The translations under genes and the position numbers were made by a program. DNA of 64,000 nucleotides, from assembly GCF_040939455.1 (NCBI RefSeq), contig NC_134106.1, forward strand, positions 43,980,001 to 44,044,000, read 5' to 3'. The notes below the pieces were generated by a model that was not told where the DNA came from, searched no databases, and worked only from the letters and a program-made list of their open reading frames with translations. Below are positions 44,985 to 58,959 of the stretch, piece by piece; positions within the stretch are counted from its first letter, which is position 1, and each line of letters opens with the position of its first letter. The DNA is from Microcebus murinus. Its lineage: Eukaryota; Chordata; Mammalia; Primates; Cheirogaleidae.

Positions 44985-47208
44985 AAAGCTTGATCTCAAC
45001 CAACACAGGTCTGAACTGCACAGGTCCACTTATATGTGAATTTTTTTCAATAGATATATTTGAAAATTTTTGGACATTTGCAATAATGTGCAAAGACCCA
45101 AAGATGAACCACATAGCCTAGAAATATCAAAAAAAAATTAAGAAAAATAAATGTCATAAATGCATAAAATAATGTAAATACTAGTCTCTTTTACCATTTA
45201 ATATCATAAAATATACACAAATCTATTATAAAAAGTTAAAATTTATCAAAACTTATGCAAGCAAACAATGACCATACATGGTGCCATCCTCAGTGGATGT
45301 GAAGATGCAGTATTAAATTATACTGTAGTATATACTGTACTACTGCAATAATTTCATAGCCACCTCCTGTTGCTGCTGTGGTGAGCTCAGGTGTTGTGCT
45401 TAAAATGTCCTGTGACACTAATCATCTCCGTGTGAGCAGTTTATCTCTCTAGTAAATTGCATGATCTCTCATAATTCTTGTGTATTTTTCATTGTGTTTA
45501 GTGACATGTCATAAATCTTGAATAAACTCATGGGACCCATACGAAGTATCATAGTGGTGTTAGAAGTGCTCCCAAAAAGCAGAGAAAAGTCATGACATTA
45601 CAAGAAACAAGTTGAATTCCTTGATATGTGCTATAGATTGTGGTCTGTGGTTGTCCACCATTACCAGATAAATTAATTCAGTATAAGAACCATTATAAAA
45701 AAAGAAAAGATAAATCATGAAGCTATCACCATAGCTATGCTAGGATGCATAAAAACCTTGTACTTTTTGCAAAATATCTTTTTATCTCACATTGAAAATG
45801 CAGGTTTTATGTAGGTGCAGGATTACTACAAGAAGCTTCTTGTACCTATAGACTAATATGATTTGAGAAAAAGCAGTCATTATTTGAAAACTTAAAGCAA
45901 AAGGAAGGTGAAAGATCTAAAGCTGAAGAAATTAATGCCAGCAAGGGATGGTTTGATAATTTTAGAAAGAGGTTGGCTTTAAAAATGTCAAGATAATAGA
46001 GAAGCAGCTCTGCCCACCAAGAGGCAACAGATGAGTTCCCAGACACCATTAAGAAAATCATTGAGGAGAAAGCATATCTGCCTCAACAGGTTTTTAATGC
46101 AGACAAAAGTGCCCTATTCTGGGGGTGAACAAAAGCCACAAAGGACATTTATTAGTAAGAAAGAGAAGCAAGCACCAGTATTTAAGGCAGGAAGGGATAG
46201 GCTAACTACTGTTTTGTGCAAATACAGTGGGTTTATGATCAGGACTGCCCTTATCTATAAAACTGCTAACCCCCGAGCCCTGAAGGGAAAAGATAAACAC
46301 TGGCTGCCAGTCATTTGGTTGTACAACTAGAAGGTCTGGACAACAGGGACACTTTTTCTATATTGGTTCCATCGATGCTTTGTCTCTAAAGTTGGGAAGT
46401 GCTTTGCCAGTAAGGAACTACCCTTTAAAATTTCTTTGATATTAAACAATGCCCCAGTCACCCAGAACCCCATGAGTTCAACCCCGTAAGTATCAAAGTG
46501 GTCTACTTTGGTCCCAAACAAACATCTCCAATTTAGCCTCTAGATCAAGGAGTCATAAAAACCTTTAAGGCTCATTATACATGCTACTCTATGGAAAGGA
46601 TTGTCAATGCTGTGGAAGAAAACCCCAATAGAGAGAACATAATGAAAGTCTGTTCTATGTGCAGGGCACCTTAGTACCTTACACCATCAAAGATGGTGTA
46701 AAGACAAAATCATGAAAGCCATCAAGCCTGAAACAATAAATTCCTGCTGGAGAAAACCATGTCCAGATGTTGTGCTTGACTTCACAGGATTTACAACAGA
46801 GCCACTCAAGAAAATCATGAAAGAGATTGTGAATATGGCAAAAAAGGAAGGAAGAGAAAGTATATTTACTATTCATTAAGTGGAATTAAGTAGATCATTA
46901 CAAATGTCTTCATTTCTGTTGTCTTCAAGTTGAGTATGCTGAGGAGGAGGAGGAAGAGGACGGGTTGGTGCTTAATGCTATTAATAACATTTTGTTTTCT
47001 CTAGGTTACTATATTATAAGACTATAGTATATAACACATGTAGCATACAAAATATGTGTGAATCAACTATTTATGTTATTGGTAAGGCTCTGGTCAACAG
47101 TAGACTATTACTAGTTCAGTTTTGGGGAAGTCAAAGTTAAACATGGATTCTGGACTGCATGGTGGGTAGATGTCCCTAACTCCAGTGTTTTTCAAGGGTC
47201 AACTGTGT
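44985..47208 (+). mobile_element. Tigger2-like DNA transposon (TcMar-Tigger), nearly full length, dead
   Basis: The right end reads 'gtttttcaagggtcaactg', the reverse of the Tigger2 terminus. The left end retains 'caggtctgaactgcacaggtccacttatatgtgaatttttttcaata' with the outermost bases decayed. The body carries a ruined transposase. Length about 2.2 kb against about 2.7 kb expected for the family. Confidence 0.8.
45880..46960 (+). pseudogene. Tigger/pogo-type transposase remnant
   Basis: Plus-strand frames give, in order, 'KAEEINASKGWFDNF', 'TIKKIIEEKAYLPQQVFNADKSALFW' (the first acidic residue of the DDE domain is at FNADKS), 'PVFKAGRDRLTTVLC', 'NPRALKGKDKHWLP', 'LNNAPV' and 'CPDVVLDFTGFTTEPLKKIM'. 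At least ten stops or frameshifts are spread across it. The family cuts and pastes DNA at TA sites and binds its ends through a CENP-B-like domain; this copy is inactive. Confidence 0.8.
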
Positions 47209-47720
<512 letters not shown>

Positions 47721-49879
47721 AAAGATCTGTCTTTCAGTGATAGCATTTACACTTCTGGAGAAAGGCTAGGGTACCCAGACATGGGCAGCGCTCCCCTTAT
47801 TTGACTAAATAGAAAGACCTTTTCTAACCACTATGTCATTTAGTTGTGGACAAGTGATTTCCCTTAGATCAACACAAACTAGTTTATCCCTTTATTTTTT
47901 AACTAACCAGATGCATACATCTTTGTCTCTAACAGACTCTGTTCCATATAATTTATTAATAATTAGCACTAAAAGATTCAGTGACATCTTACTCATTAGT
48001 GTCTTCAAATAGTCTGCATATGGGTGTAGGTGTTTTGTCTTCTGTCATGTCATCATTAATGGAACTCAAAGATAGGCCTTTGAACGGTGCTTTTTATTTC
48101 TTTGGATTTGCTTTATAGCATACCTAGACTAATGTGAAAAAGATTCATCAAAGACGTCATGATTTCACATTTCTCTGCCCTGACTGCACCCTTTCCCGTC
48201 TGTTATCCTTCCAGACATCTAAGGTCCTGTGTGTCTGGCTGTACTCCTCTCCTCATTATCTGCCATTCCACTCTCATCCATAGCCAACTAGGGCTGCTCT
48301 TTGTTCTTCTGTTCTTTGCCTTTCATTCTCAGAGCCAATATCAATACTGCTCACACTGCTCCAAATATTCAGATTCAAAAGTCACATTAGCAATTCTTTC
48401 TGAATATGCTGTCCATTTTTTAAAGTTTTTTTTTTTTATTTACATTGACTCTTTTTCACATTTAAAAAATACACACACGTTGGCTTTCAGAGGAAGGTAC
48501 CCTTTGATCCTGCAAGAGATTGAAAAAATGCTTCTGGGTACTGCAGGCTCAGATTTAATGGCACATACAGATTTGACTTTCACTTCGTTCCATCTTCATT
48601 TCGATCATTCATATTTAATGTTACATACTTGATTCCTTGACTTTTTTTTAGTCTCATATGCTGAATAGTGCACATATTTGTCCCATATTCTACTATCCAG
48701 CAACTTGTCATTATTTATCAGCATTGACTGAGCTATCATTGTCATCTATTCATTAGCTTTTGAAAGATTTAAACCTCTTCTCGTGTATAATCTAGCTGAG
48801 TTATTTATCATATTCTGTCAGTAACTCCTTTTTCTAGAGGGGTCTGCTTTACAGCAATAGATCATCTTCTGGGCTGAACTTCTTGTGAATATAAGAACTG
48901 TTACTCTTTAGCTACCAAAGTTAACCTCGGTGGGGGTCACTGCTTAGATAGACCAAACTCTGGTGTTCTACTAACTAAGCAATGGCATCTCATCATTAAA
49001 CAGTCTTGTGATAACTTTCTGGTTTCTGTAATTCCCACTGGAGAGAACCACTAGTTGCCTCCCCAAAAACATTCTAGGAGAGCAGAACCAGCCCTTTAAG
49101 GAAACTGGATCCTGTCTCATTTGAGAAAATCCCTAATCTAGGAAAGCTTTTGGCAGGGACAGGTGCTACACAGCCCCACTTCATGGTATTTTGAGGTTTC
49201 AGATAGAGGAAAAGACCTGAAAAAGTGATTTCATTGTGTTCTTTTCAGTACTTTTTTCCAATGTCCTGGAAAGTCTGTCCTCTGGACTAATTGGGCTTGG
49301 CTCCTGAACTGAGAATGCACACACACCAATAAACAATATTCACCCTGACTTCTTAATAACATCAGACACAAATAAATCTGGCTTTTGAATGGCTAACTCA
49401 ACCCAGGACTGAACACAGGCTGCATAAAATCAGAATATGTTTCATGGATACCAGCAAGCAGTAGGATGTTCTTGGATGAAGTGCATAATACATTTCCAAC
49501 ATGTGGCTCCTTCCCATGCTATTCTATTAACTCTGGGCACTGACCCATGTGAGTACCCAATTAGGCCATGGAGGAAGGAGATGAAGCCAGAGTCAATGGA
49601 TAAGGTACCCTCAGATTAAAAATGTCCACCTACCCTTTAGCATGAATCATGGCAAAAGAAGAAAATGTGACAATAGGGGGAGGAGGAATGGGGAGGCAAA
49701 TATTGATTTTGAAAAACAGCCAAGGCTCTGAATAAAACACAGAAGGAACCCAGGCTAGTGCTTTCCATAGAGTCGGCCAGTGTTCAACAAACATTTGAAT
49801 TGGAGCCTTTCTTGAAAGCTGTATCCTCATAGCCAGGGTCAATAAGGAAAATAGGCCCACAAGGGGATAGGGAAGGCAA
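47721..49879. other. unassigned stretch
   Basis: About 2.2 kb with no named repeat. The 157-codon frame at 48159-48632 has no homology I recognise and includes a T-rich run (phenylalanine string), so it is probably chance. Confidence 0.4.
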
Positions 49880-49975
49880 GCTCATTGAGGAAGGAACAAT
49901 GCTTTATATCCTCACTGCTATGTAAAAGGCAGGTGATCAATAAATATTTATTGAACAAATGGATGAGTGAACAAA
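49880..49975 (+). mobile_element. L2 LINE 3' terminus
   Basis: 'gaggaaggaacaatgctttatatcctcactgc' then 'caggtgatcaataaatatttattgaacaaatggatgagtgaac' is the L2 end. Confidence 0.8.
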
Positions 49976-50819
49976 CACACACCCAAATCCTTCGGTGACC
50001 TCAGCCCTCCAGCAATGCCTGAACTAGACCACAAAGCCTAACCACAGTGAAATTCTCCATTAGGATTCTATTATAAAGGTTGAAATTTTCTATCACAAAC
50101 AGCTTTTATGCTTCAAACTGAGAGCATTTTTACTTGGATAATAGCATCTCCTCTGGCTTTTTTCTCCCTTACATAGACATTTTGGTCCATATTTACCCTC
50201 TATGATGTAGCAGGCACAGGTGTTGCTACAAATTTCTTGTTGCACTGCACTGCAGGACTTACAGCATGTTTTATCATGGAACCACATTTTGGCCTTAATA
50301 AAACACAGTACCGCACAGCATGACATTCACTATAATCTAATTAAATACAATGCCAAGGGAAATATGTCACTGTGATGGTGAAGCACATGTGCTATTTCCT
50401 TCTCCTTTCTGTGCAACAGGCAGCTAAGGCTTTGGGAAGAAGGTATTTAACATGGTGAGTTTCTGCAGCTTGCCAGCAAGACAAAAGAAAAAAAAATAAG
50501 GATGAAGGGGAGAGGACATAGAAGAGAAATGTGAGGAAGAAGGAGAAGACCCAATAAGGGATCAGTAGCATTCCAACCATTTTTTCCCTACTTAAACCAA
50601 AGTCTCAGAAAATTTCCAAAGATTTCAGAGAAGTGGAGAATGAGTGTCTCTGAGCAATGGATAAAAGAAAAAGAAAAAAAACCTGTTCTTACCTACATAC
50701 TTACTGATCAGTTTCTGAAAGAACTGGCTTAAATAGTTCCTACCCACCCCCACCCCACCCTCACACAAAAAAAAGAAAGAGTGAAAAGTTACTTTGTTAC
50801 GCTCATGTGACAACAAATA
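49976..50819. other. unassigned stretch
   Basis: No repeat recognised. A minus-strand cysteine-rich frame at 50093-50326 (77 codons) is noted under findings. 50740-50775 is a short C/A-rich low-complexity tract. Confidence 0.4.
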
Positions 50820-50955
50820 GTTAAGGCAAGAATTGTCAACAAGTGGTAGAATATCTGAGTTCCAGTCCTGGTTACATCTTTAACTGAGTATAAACTAGGG
50901 CACGCCAATTAGCATCTTGAGCCCTCAGCTTATTTAAAAGATGAGATCATTTGGG
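50820..50955 (+). repeat. MIR SINE
   Basis: 'gagttccagtcctggttacatcttt', 'actagggcacgccaattagc' and 'ttgagccctcagcttatttaaaagatgag' follow sense MIR, degraded. Confidence 0.6.
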
Positions 50956-51599
50956 TTTAATTATCAATGCTACTAAGATTCCAACATTGATTTTATGTAA
51001 GGATATCTGCCCAATTGCATTTCTGTCTTCCCTACACAATCTGAAATGTTCATTAGGGTCAGTAGAAGCTATACCTTACAGTGCAGGTATACACAAACCT
51101 AGGATAATAAACACAACACGCAACAAGCACAAGCAACACTTTTCTCTCAATCTCTGCAACCTAAAAGACTTGGGCAAATGAAGAAATACGGTACTTGCAA
51201 AGTTGACTTACTGATAATTGAAGAGCAAGCTAATGCCCCCCTGCTAAAAAGCAACCCCAATCTCTCTGAGGGATTCTTGGGGCCCCTTTCTCAGCTTGTG
51301 GCATAAAAAACACATACCAACTCTCCTCTACAAAAGAAGAAGGGAAATGCCACCTTTAAAGACTCCTTCTCTCTGTTAAATACTAGAAACAGGCTGTAGG
51401 CCCTAGTTTTGGCTACCTCTTAATATATCATGTCAGAGTGACTCTTACATCTCCTTTAAAAATGGGAGCAATGATAATCTACTGCCCTCAGCTTTGGGCT
51501 TCTGCTAAAAATTTCAAAACAACAGGAAAAATCCCATTTAACATCTTTTTAGACACATCTTAAATGTTATATTTTATATTTTTTATTCTTTTACCAGCT
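50956..51599. other. unassigned stretch
   Basis: Nothing recognised. Confidence 0.4.
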
Positions 51600-52355
51600 C
51601 CTCTCCCCACAAAAAAAATTTAGTCTTCTTCCAGTCTCCCTCAACTCATTATATGATGCTACTATCCAATGTACCAGCTGCCTAAACCAGAAATCTAGAA
51701 CACACTCTCAATTTCTCTTCTCCCCTACTTCCAAACCATTGGCAAGTCTTGTAGGTTCTATGTCATCCCTTACCAACCTGGATCCAAGCCACCATCATCA
51801 CTCACTGAGACTCTTGCAAGAGCCTAACTAGTCTCTCACCTTCCACTGTTGCCCCACTTGTAGTTTAGCAGCCAGATTGATCTTGTAAAAGTATAAGTTA
51901 CACCATGTCACTCTCTGGTTAAAGCATCCCAATGGCTTTCTAATCTACCTAGAATAACAGCCTACAAGGCCTCCACATTACCAGGACCACTTGTTCCACT
52001 CTCCCACCTATTTGTGTCCTCTGATCACTCAGGTATTTCTGTTCTTGATACAAAAGTTCATCTTCACCTCTGATTCCTTGCATTCACTATTCCTTCTCCC
52101 AGGAACACTCTATACTCAGAACTTTGTCATTTAGGTCACAATTAAAATACCCCTTTTCAGAAAGACCTTCCCTGACCATCAATCTCACCAGCTATTCTCC
52201 AGCACCATTTCATTTTCTCCTTAGTTCTATTTGTAATCTGAAATTCTCTCGTGCATTTATTTGTTTGAGCAGGGGTACCGCTATACTCCCAAAGTGTCTA
52301 GAGCAGGACCTGGCCATAATGCTTGCCTAATGAATTTTTTCTGAATGGATGAATT
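51600..52355 (+). mobile_element. L2 LINE 3' region
   Basis: Clear sense L2: 'gatccaagccaccatcatcactcactgagactcttgcaagagcctaact', 'gccagattgatcttgtaaaagtataagttacaccatgtcactctc', 'ccaatggctttctaatc', 'agaaagaccttccctgaccatc' and the closing 'gtctagagcaggacctggccataatg..tgaatggatgaa'. Confidence 0.9.
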
Positions 52356-53699
52356 TTGTCCTCAGATTTAATGTGTGAAGCAGTTCTTTAATGAGCCCCC
52401 CTGTGAGTTTAGTTAACATGAATGGATCTTCAAAGAAGGTAACAAACTAATATAAAGGCTATTGGCAGTCCTTACTTGGGTTACTGCTTTAAATCAAATT
52501 TCTATCCAACATCAAAAATATTTAACTTAATTTCAAAAGGGCTCATTTCTGAATCAGATCAAAGCTATTTTTGTTGGGGGTGGGGGTAGGTTTGAGACGA
52601 ACCTTGACACATGAACCTTGACTTCATTGTTGAAATTCTATTAGATAAATGTGCCACATAAACTAGAAGAGGAGAACATTTTTCCAATTGTAAATCAAAA
52701 AAAACCTACAAAACTCTATTAAAGATAAAGAAAATAAATATTTTTTCACGTAAAATGGGATACTTTTGAGGGTGAAAGTTCATGCTATTAATAATTACAC
52801 AATACTGAGACAACAGCATACACCCAAATATATTGTCACCCTAGTTAAGGGCCTAGTTAAGTTAACTCCAAAAATGAGACATGGTATTTTATTTGAGCTT
52901 ATTTTTATTGATTTTTTTATGAAGAATATGTTGAATTGTAGATTTTTTGAAGATAAATGAGACGGGATGAAAAGAGAATGTAACGTGAAAGAAAAAGAAA
53001 TAGAAAACAACTATTTTTTAAGAATAGAGTGTAATAAACACTACTCAATAATTAAAATAAGTTTATTTTAGATCCATATTTTGGTGAAAGAAAGGAGCAT
53101 GAGAAAAAAAGAGGAGTGAATAGACAAAGGAAAGGCAAATAAAGAGAATGGCAGATGGAAGAAAGCTAGAGAGAAGGAGAGTAGCCACAAAGAAGGGCAG
53201 AGCCATTAATAGACCTGAGAAGTGACCATAGGTTGGGTTTCCCAGAAAGAATATGGTGACATGGAGATTGGCACGCAGGTTGTTTGCTATCGAGAGCTCT
53301 TGGGATTAACACCTGTAGAAACATGGGGAAGGAGGCAGGTGTGAGCAGAGGGAGAAGTTAAGCTATGATACAGGACCAACCAAGGCTTTCACCTACCTCA
53401 CCAGGAGCTCTGAAGCTGGGATGGCCCTTCTAAGTTGTCCTAAGTTGGAGCAAGGGAACTGGGTCCTTACATCCAAGTGTTCCTCAGTTACTGGATGGAG
53501 GCATGACATTGAGGTAGGCAGTTTTCATCAGCTGAGGCCATTTCTAGAGAGAGCTGAAGGCATTGTCCATACAGAAGCCTAGCGTCTAGACAGGTCACTT
53601 TGGTTCTTCCTCTTCCATTCTGCCTATATGTGTGGACTTCCACATATTTCTGTTCTTTGTTTTTATGCAGATGAAAAGAAGTATGTATATACATCAGTT
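52356..53699. other. unassigned AT-rich stretch
   Basis: Nothing recognised. 53080-53180 is purine-rich ('gaaaggcaaataaagagaatgg'). Confidence 0.4.
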
Positions 53700-53850
53700 T
53701 CTCAGTATTTCTCCTGACATATCATTTGGGTTAAAATATCCTTGAGGGCACAACTTGCATGTTTTCCTTACTGTTGTATCCATATATCTCCCAAAATAAA
53801 ACAAATTCACATGGTAGATATTTAATAAATAGTCTTTGGGAATCAAAATG
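53700..53850 (+). mobile_element. L2 LINE 3' fragment (weak)
   Basis: 'atatccttgagggcacaacttgcatgttttccttactgttgtatcc' and 'catggtagatatttaataaatag' resemble the L2 end. Confidence 0.5.
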
Positions 53851-54879
53851 GGATTCAGTGTGATCTCCAGGGCCTCCCACAATCTGGAGTCAATTGTATA
53901 TGGCCACTTCCTCCCTTGTGCTAACCTTTGTCAAAAGAACTGTCACCCATTTTCTTTGAATTAGTTAATATATTTTTCTGTTTCCTCAACTGTCATTCCT
54001 TTCCTCATGGCTACACATACAACGCTGAGAGCAATCTATCTCTCTTGATCTTGCATCTCATCGAGAACATACAGATATCTCTCGATTCTCATAATTTTAA
54101 ACATCATCATCCTCACCGTAATGAATGACCATTTTTAGTAAAACTAAACTTCCTTCACAAGTTCTAAATATCCATGCTTAATTTTTCTATTTACCTTTTA
54201 TTTTCCAAAACTTCAAATGATAAATTTAAAGTAGCTAAAGAAAATGACTGCCATACAAAAAGAATGTTAAAAGTTATTTGCATCTATAATATTCTGTCCT
54301 CTTCTTTCTCTAACAAATTTGCTACAAATATATAGCAAGACCTATAGGGAAAAATCTAAACCTATTTGCAAATTATCATATAAAGTCTTCCCAACTCCAG
54401 AAGAAAACTAAGATTTTTAAATATATAGGTTAATTTTTATAGATCGCCATTTTAAAAACCACTTTAAAATGCTTAGATTTTAATTTGACAAAATGGGTCA
54501 TCTTTAAACTGGTAATTATCTAAAAATAATTTCAGTATACTATTTAATTCCTCCTATTTCAGTTGGTTTTTCTAAAAATTTATGTTTGCTGCTTTTTCTA
54601 GGGATTTTTAGATATTTATAATAATTAGATTTTTTAGTCTCCTATTAGAAGTTTTAGATTCTCCCTTAACTCCATGCCACCAGCTGAGAAAAGTTACTGA
54701 GTGCTTTAGTGGCTTTAACAAAATAGGCCAACACCTTCAGAAAACTTAAATGGGAACAGGCAAAGCTCAAAAATAAGATTCTAAATATTTCTATGTATAA
54801 GAAAAATAAAACTCTATATTACTATATAAAAAACTTTAATTAAGTTTTTGATCATGGATTATATTCCCGCTGAGGCAGC
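53851..54879. other. unassigned, strongly AT-rich stretch
   Basis: 54150-54860 is mostly A/T with no recognisable element. Confidence 0.4.
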
Positions 54880-55080
54880 ATAATGAAATCAGAAGACCTG
54901 AGTTCAATGTACTGACCGGCAGTATAGACTAAGACCGGCATCTTTACTGCTCTGATCCTTGATTTCCTCACTTACAAAACAATAATCTCTACAGTCACCA
55001 TGAGGGTTCAGTGGACACTTGAATCTGGTACCGAGTAAGCAACTCAGAAAATAGTAGTTCTTACTGTTAACTCTATTAGT
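54880..55080 (+). repeat. MIR SINE
   Basis: 'tcagaagacctgagttcaatg', 'ctgctctgatccttgatttcctcacttac' and 'gtgggtt-like gagggttcagtgg..acttgaatctggtaccgagtaagc' are degraded sense MIR. Confidence 0.6.
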
Positions 55081-55199
55081 TAAAATATATGAAATGTCAG
55101 ATCTGAACCTACACAGTATAGTATATTTACATCTATGAATTGAACACCAAACTATGTTTAGTGATGATGGACTTCAGATTCATGATTAAGCAAACAAAT

Positions 55200-55560
55200 A
55201 CAATAGTCCCTTCTTACCTGTGGTTTTGCTTTCCAGTGTTTTAGTTACCCACGGTCAACCATGGTCTTAAAATAGTAAATGGAAAATTCTAGAAATAAAC
55301 AATTCCTGAGTTTAAAGTGTGCTGTTCTAAGTAGCATAATGGAATCTCTCATTATCCTGCTGTGTCCCCCTAGGACAGGAATCACCACTTTGTCTAGTGC
55401 ATCCACATTGTATTTGCTAGCCACCCCTTAGTCACTTAGTAGCCATCTCGGTTATCAGATTGAAAATTTATAGTACATATTTTAGATATCAGGATCAATA
55501 CTGTCCATGGTTTCAGGCATCCACTGTGGGTCCTGAACACAGCTCCTGTAGATAAGGTGA
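55200..55560 (+). mobile_element. TcMar-Tigger-type non-autonomous transposon
   Basis: 'agtcccttcttacctgtggttttgctttccagtgttttagttacccacggtcaacc' and 'gaaaattctagaaataaacaattc' at the left, 'catggtttcaggcatccactgtgggtcctgaacacagctcctgtagataaggtgag' at the right, with a 'gtcacttagtagccatctcggttatcagattg' core. This is the pattern of a Tigger-related family; subfamily not assigned. Confidence 0.7.
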
Positions 55561-58500
55561 GACTTTGTCATTAGGAAACACCTACTTCTTTTACACATGA
55601 TGTCTTGAGCTCCCCCAAAAGTTAAGTATAAACCAGCTAATTATTTATGAACCTCTTTATTTTTTCTTTCTTAAAAGAATTGAGGAGTTCACTTTCTTTT
55701 CCTCTTGATAAGTATCAAGCTGAGAGCAGGCCACACACAACTGGTTGTAACAAAGACCACACATAATCATTCTGTGATAAATGACTCCATTAATATGTTC
55801 AGGTCAGTTTTTCCATAGACAATTTCAATAACCCTCACTAGCCATTTGTCTTACATCTTTTCACCTTATCATGCTACAAGTACTAAAATTACATACATTT
55901 CCAGCAAATCCATGACAATGAGAACATTTCTCTAGGCATACACTTTAAAACATCAGTAAGTATTTTTATTATTATTAACAAACATATTTCTTTAACATTG
56001 TTACATTTTTGATGCTTGTCTAGGCTTGTGGACATTAACAAGACTAAGAAAAACTTTTAGCTACCTGATCAATCACTTACCTTATATATGAATTTTCTGG
56101 CAACTTATGAAGTTAAAGTATTACTGAAGCCTTGCTGACTAGCTAGAGAACAACACCATTTCTGATTTCATGAGAAATGGGAAAGTTTGGAAAAAGTCTG
56201 GACAGAACACCAACCAACTGGACATCTATTGATCTGGTTGTTTTTCTATTTTAAATTAAAAATTGACTCCTGCAGTCATTTTACATTAGTAGCAGAGTAA
56301 AACAAGTGAGGAGATTTAGAGTATTCTGACATTTACCTAAAAACCTGATATAATATGCTGTTTCTGCAAATGCAATATTAAGTGGAGCATCGAAGTAATT
56401 ATCTGGATAATTAAAAAACTCATGATATGCTATCAAGGGGAAAGGGTGAGAAGTAGTGAATGGAGACTCAAATTATCCATTAAAAAATCATTACCTCTAT
56501 TTTAACCACTATTAGTTTCCAAATGGAATGCCTCATTTAGATGACAAGAATCTCCAAAGTGAAGAAAATATTTCAATGTGATTATGTAATTGAAAAACAA
56601 ATTATTCACATCTATAAAAAGAGAGAAACATAATGAGCAAGATGTACACTGTCTAGGGGATGGAAACTCAGACTTGGGGGGGGAGGGGGGTAAGGAAAAA
56701 AAAGGTAAAATAAAAAAAAGAGAGAGAGAGAAACTCTGTGGAATCACATGCAAAACTTTGTCTACATTATCTAGGTTTTTCCACAATGTTAGCCCTGCCC
56801 AAACCCAAATGCTAGGTCAAGTGAGAAGCAATAACAGAGTCTTCAATGTGTTTGCACTTCCAGCAGGGTGTTTTCCCTCTCTGGCTCCCTCCAACAAAAT
56901 CAGGGCAGTTGTGGAAGACACACAAGATCACCCAAAATTGTCTTGAAAGTGGAAGTTGGAATCATTAATTCAGAGATCATTGACACCCTCAAAGCATTTT
57001 ATTTTGGCCATGATATCCAGATTTACTAAACCTTTGCCCCCATTTGAAACCTTACAGAATATAAGGTAGAAATAGAAGTCCAGACCTGTCTTTCTATCTT
57101 CCTAATAATAGTCTTAGGCACCAGCCTGGCTTCTCAAGAGAAGAGGATGAAGCCAGCTCTGGTCAGGGGACGGGGACCAGTCTAACTCCCAGGCCATCAG
57201 CTCACATGCATACAAAGTGTCTTCTTTGAGGGAGCCACACGTCAAGCTTTCTTTTGACAATTTAACATGAGAAGTTGTGTCGCACTGATCTGTCCCTGAG
57301 TTCACACTCCTTGAACAGGTTGAATGAAGTAAAATAAACCCGCCATCTGTTCCTGACACTTGTTTAATTTTGGAGGGAATCTAAAATTTGACTGACTCTG
57401 TAAGAGGAGCTGAGAAAACGTAAACAAAGCCTCTTAATTTAAAATTGACTAAATGCGTGTTTTTCCTACTTCCAGACAATCTGCTGTCTTCCAGCTGTGC
57501 CTGCTCAATGCTGCATCATTCTGGGAGCCCTGGTGTCACAGCAAAGAATAGGCAGGGCACGGTGGCGATGAGACTGTGCCAACCTGGCCTTCCCCACAGC
57601 ATACAAATGAGTGCCCTTATGAAAGCATTAATAATACAGAGCACACCAAGGTAGACGGCTTGGCACGGCCCGAATGCACAGCAACATGAAGCAGCCAGCA
57701 CTCGCCAACCCAAATGTGTCTGCACAGTCTGACTGCCGACGCGTGTGCCTGGTCTAATCACCAGTCTCCTTTCCCGTCACCCTCAAGGGCTTCATGAATA
57801 AAGATGAAGGACATACACTTTCTGCTTCCCTTTAGTACCGCAGCAGGTGCACACTTAATAAACTTTATCTCTTTGGGTAAAAATGACCTTAGAGATTCCA
57901 CAAACCCAAAACTGTCATTATTTTTTCACCTTTCATCCACAAAAAATATGCCTAAGTCACTGAGGAAGAGGTGAAGAGAATGCTTAGATGACAACAGTAA
58001 AAGAAAGAAACTAACCTCAAAGCAATGCAAAAAGCGCACACCGAAAATATCCACCTACCGTCACAAATATGCTTTACTCTTAAGCGACTCCATCTGCTGG
58101 GCTTACTAAAGAAAAACCACCAAATCAAAAATTTTTCTGTGTTACTATATGCTAAGCAGACCCAAGTATCTGCAAGAAAGTTGCACCAACATCTTTGGAA
58201 AGAGAGACGTGGATCGTTTTAATTTGATGGTCATCTGAAGGGATAGCTGGTCCCAACGCCTAGGACTGAGTGCAAACACAGAAAGCATGAAGGGAAGAAT
58301 ACAGACTGTTTTCACATTGTGACTTCAAATGTGAATTATGACCGTTAACAGACCCACATTAATATTACAACATAAACACACAAAGGTATGGGTGAGCCAG
58401 CCGGCAAATAAACACATTTCTAAGTTATAATTATCTAAAAGTGGATTTGTTTTTATATGTGAAAGCTTCTTTCATTACACAGTGAGTAGCACATAGTGGC

Positions 58501-58959
58501 ATTTGCTAAATTTTTGGAGCGAATGAGGGACTTAAACACTGCTGAATTGTGGATCTTGCCACTGACAGGGGTTCTTGCTTCCCTAAATGTTCACAGTCTC
58601 TCTCTATCAAGCAGTGGAGGTGTCTTCCTACAAAACATACGTCAAAAAATTCTAATAAACTATAAGTAAGAAGACAAAGCAGGAAAGTCAAGAGAAATAC
58701 AAACCAAAGCAGAAAGACAAAGCAAGGTGAAGACAAAAACGCAAATACGTCATGTACAGTTCACAAGGGCCTGGTGTGTTGCCTCCAAGCTTCCTGAGAA
58801 TCGAAGGAAAAAGAAAACTTTACCCAGCAACACATACATGAGTGTTAGCAGAAAGCATAAAACATCCCAATTCCTCAGAAAGAAACAAGTTCTAAGTTAG
58901 CATCGCTATTAAAACAAAATTCTCACACGTGCTTTTACAGAAGGGCTGCCTGTCCTGCC
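55561..58959. other. unassigned stretch, possible conserved non-coding portion
   Basis: About 3.4 kb without named repeats except G-run/GA simple sequence at 56675-56735. 57480-57900 keeps several CpGs ('gccgacgcgtgtgcc', 'tagtaccgcagcagg') in otherwise CpG-poor DNA and might be conserved. No coding frame looks real. Confidence 0.35.
56675..56735. repeat. G-run and GA-rich low-complexity tract
   Basis: 'ttggggggggaggggggtaagg' followed by A-rich and (GA)n sequence. Confidence 0.85.

Noticed and set aside
48159..48632. 157-codon plus-strand open frame
   Set aside because: No known similarity, a homopolymer-driven phenylalanine run and no gene context; treated as chance.
56675..56695. Possible G-quadruplex
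   Set aside because: Two G runs interrupted by one A, without four clearly separated G tracts; recorded only as low-complexity DNA.
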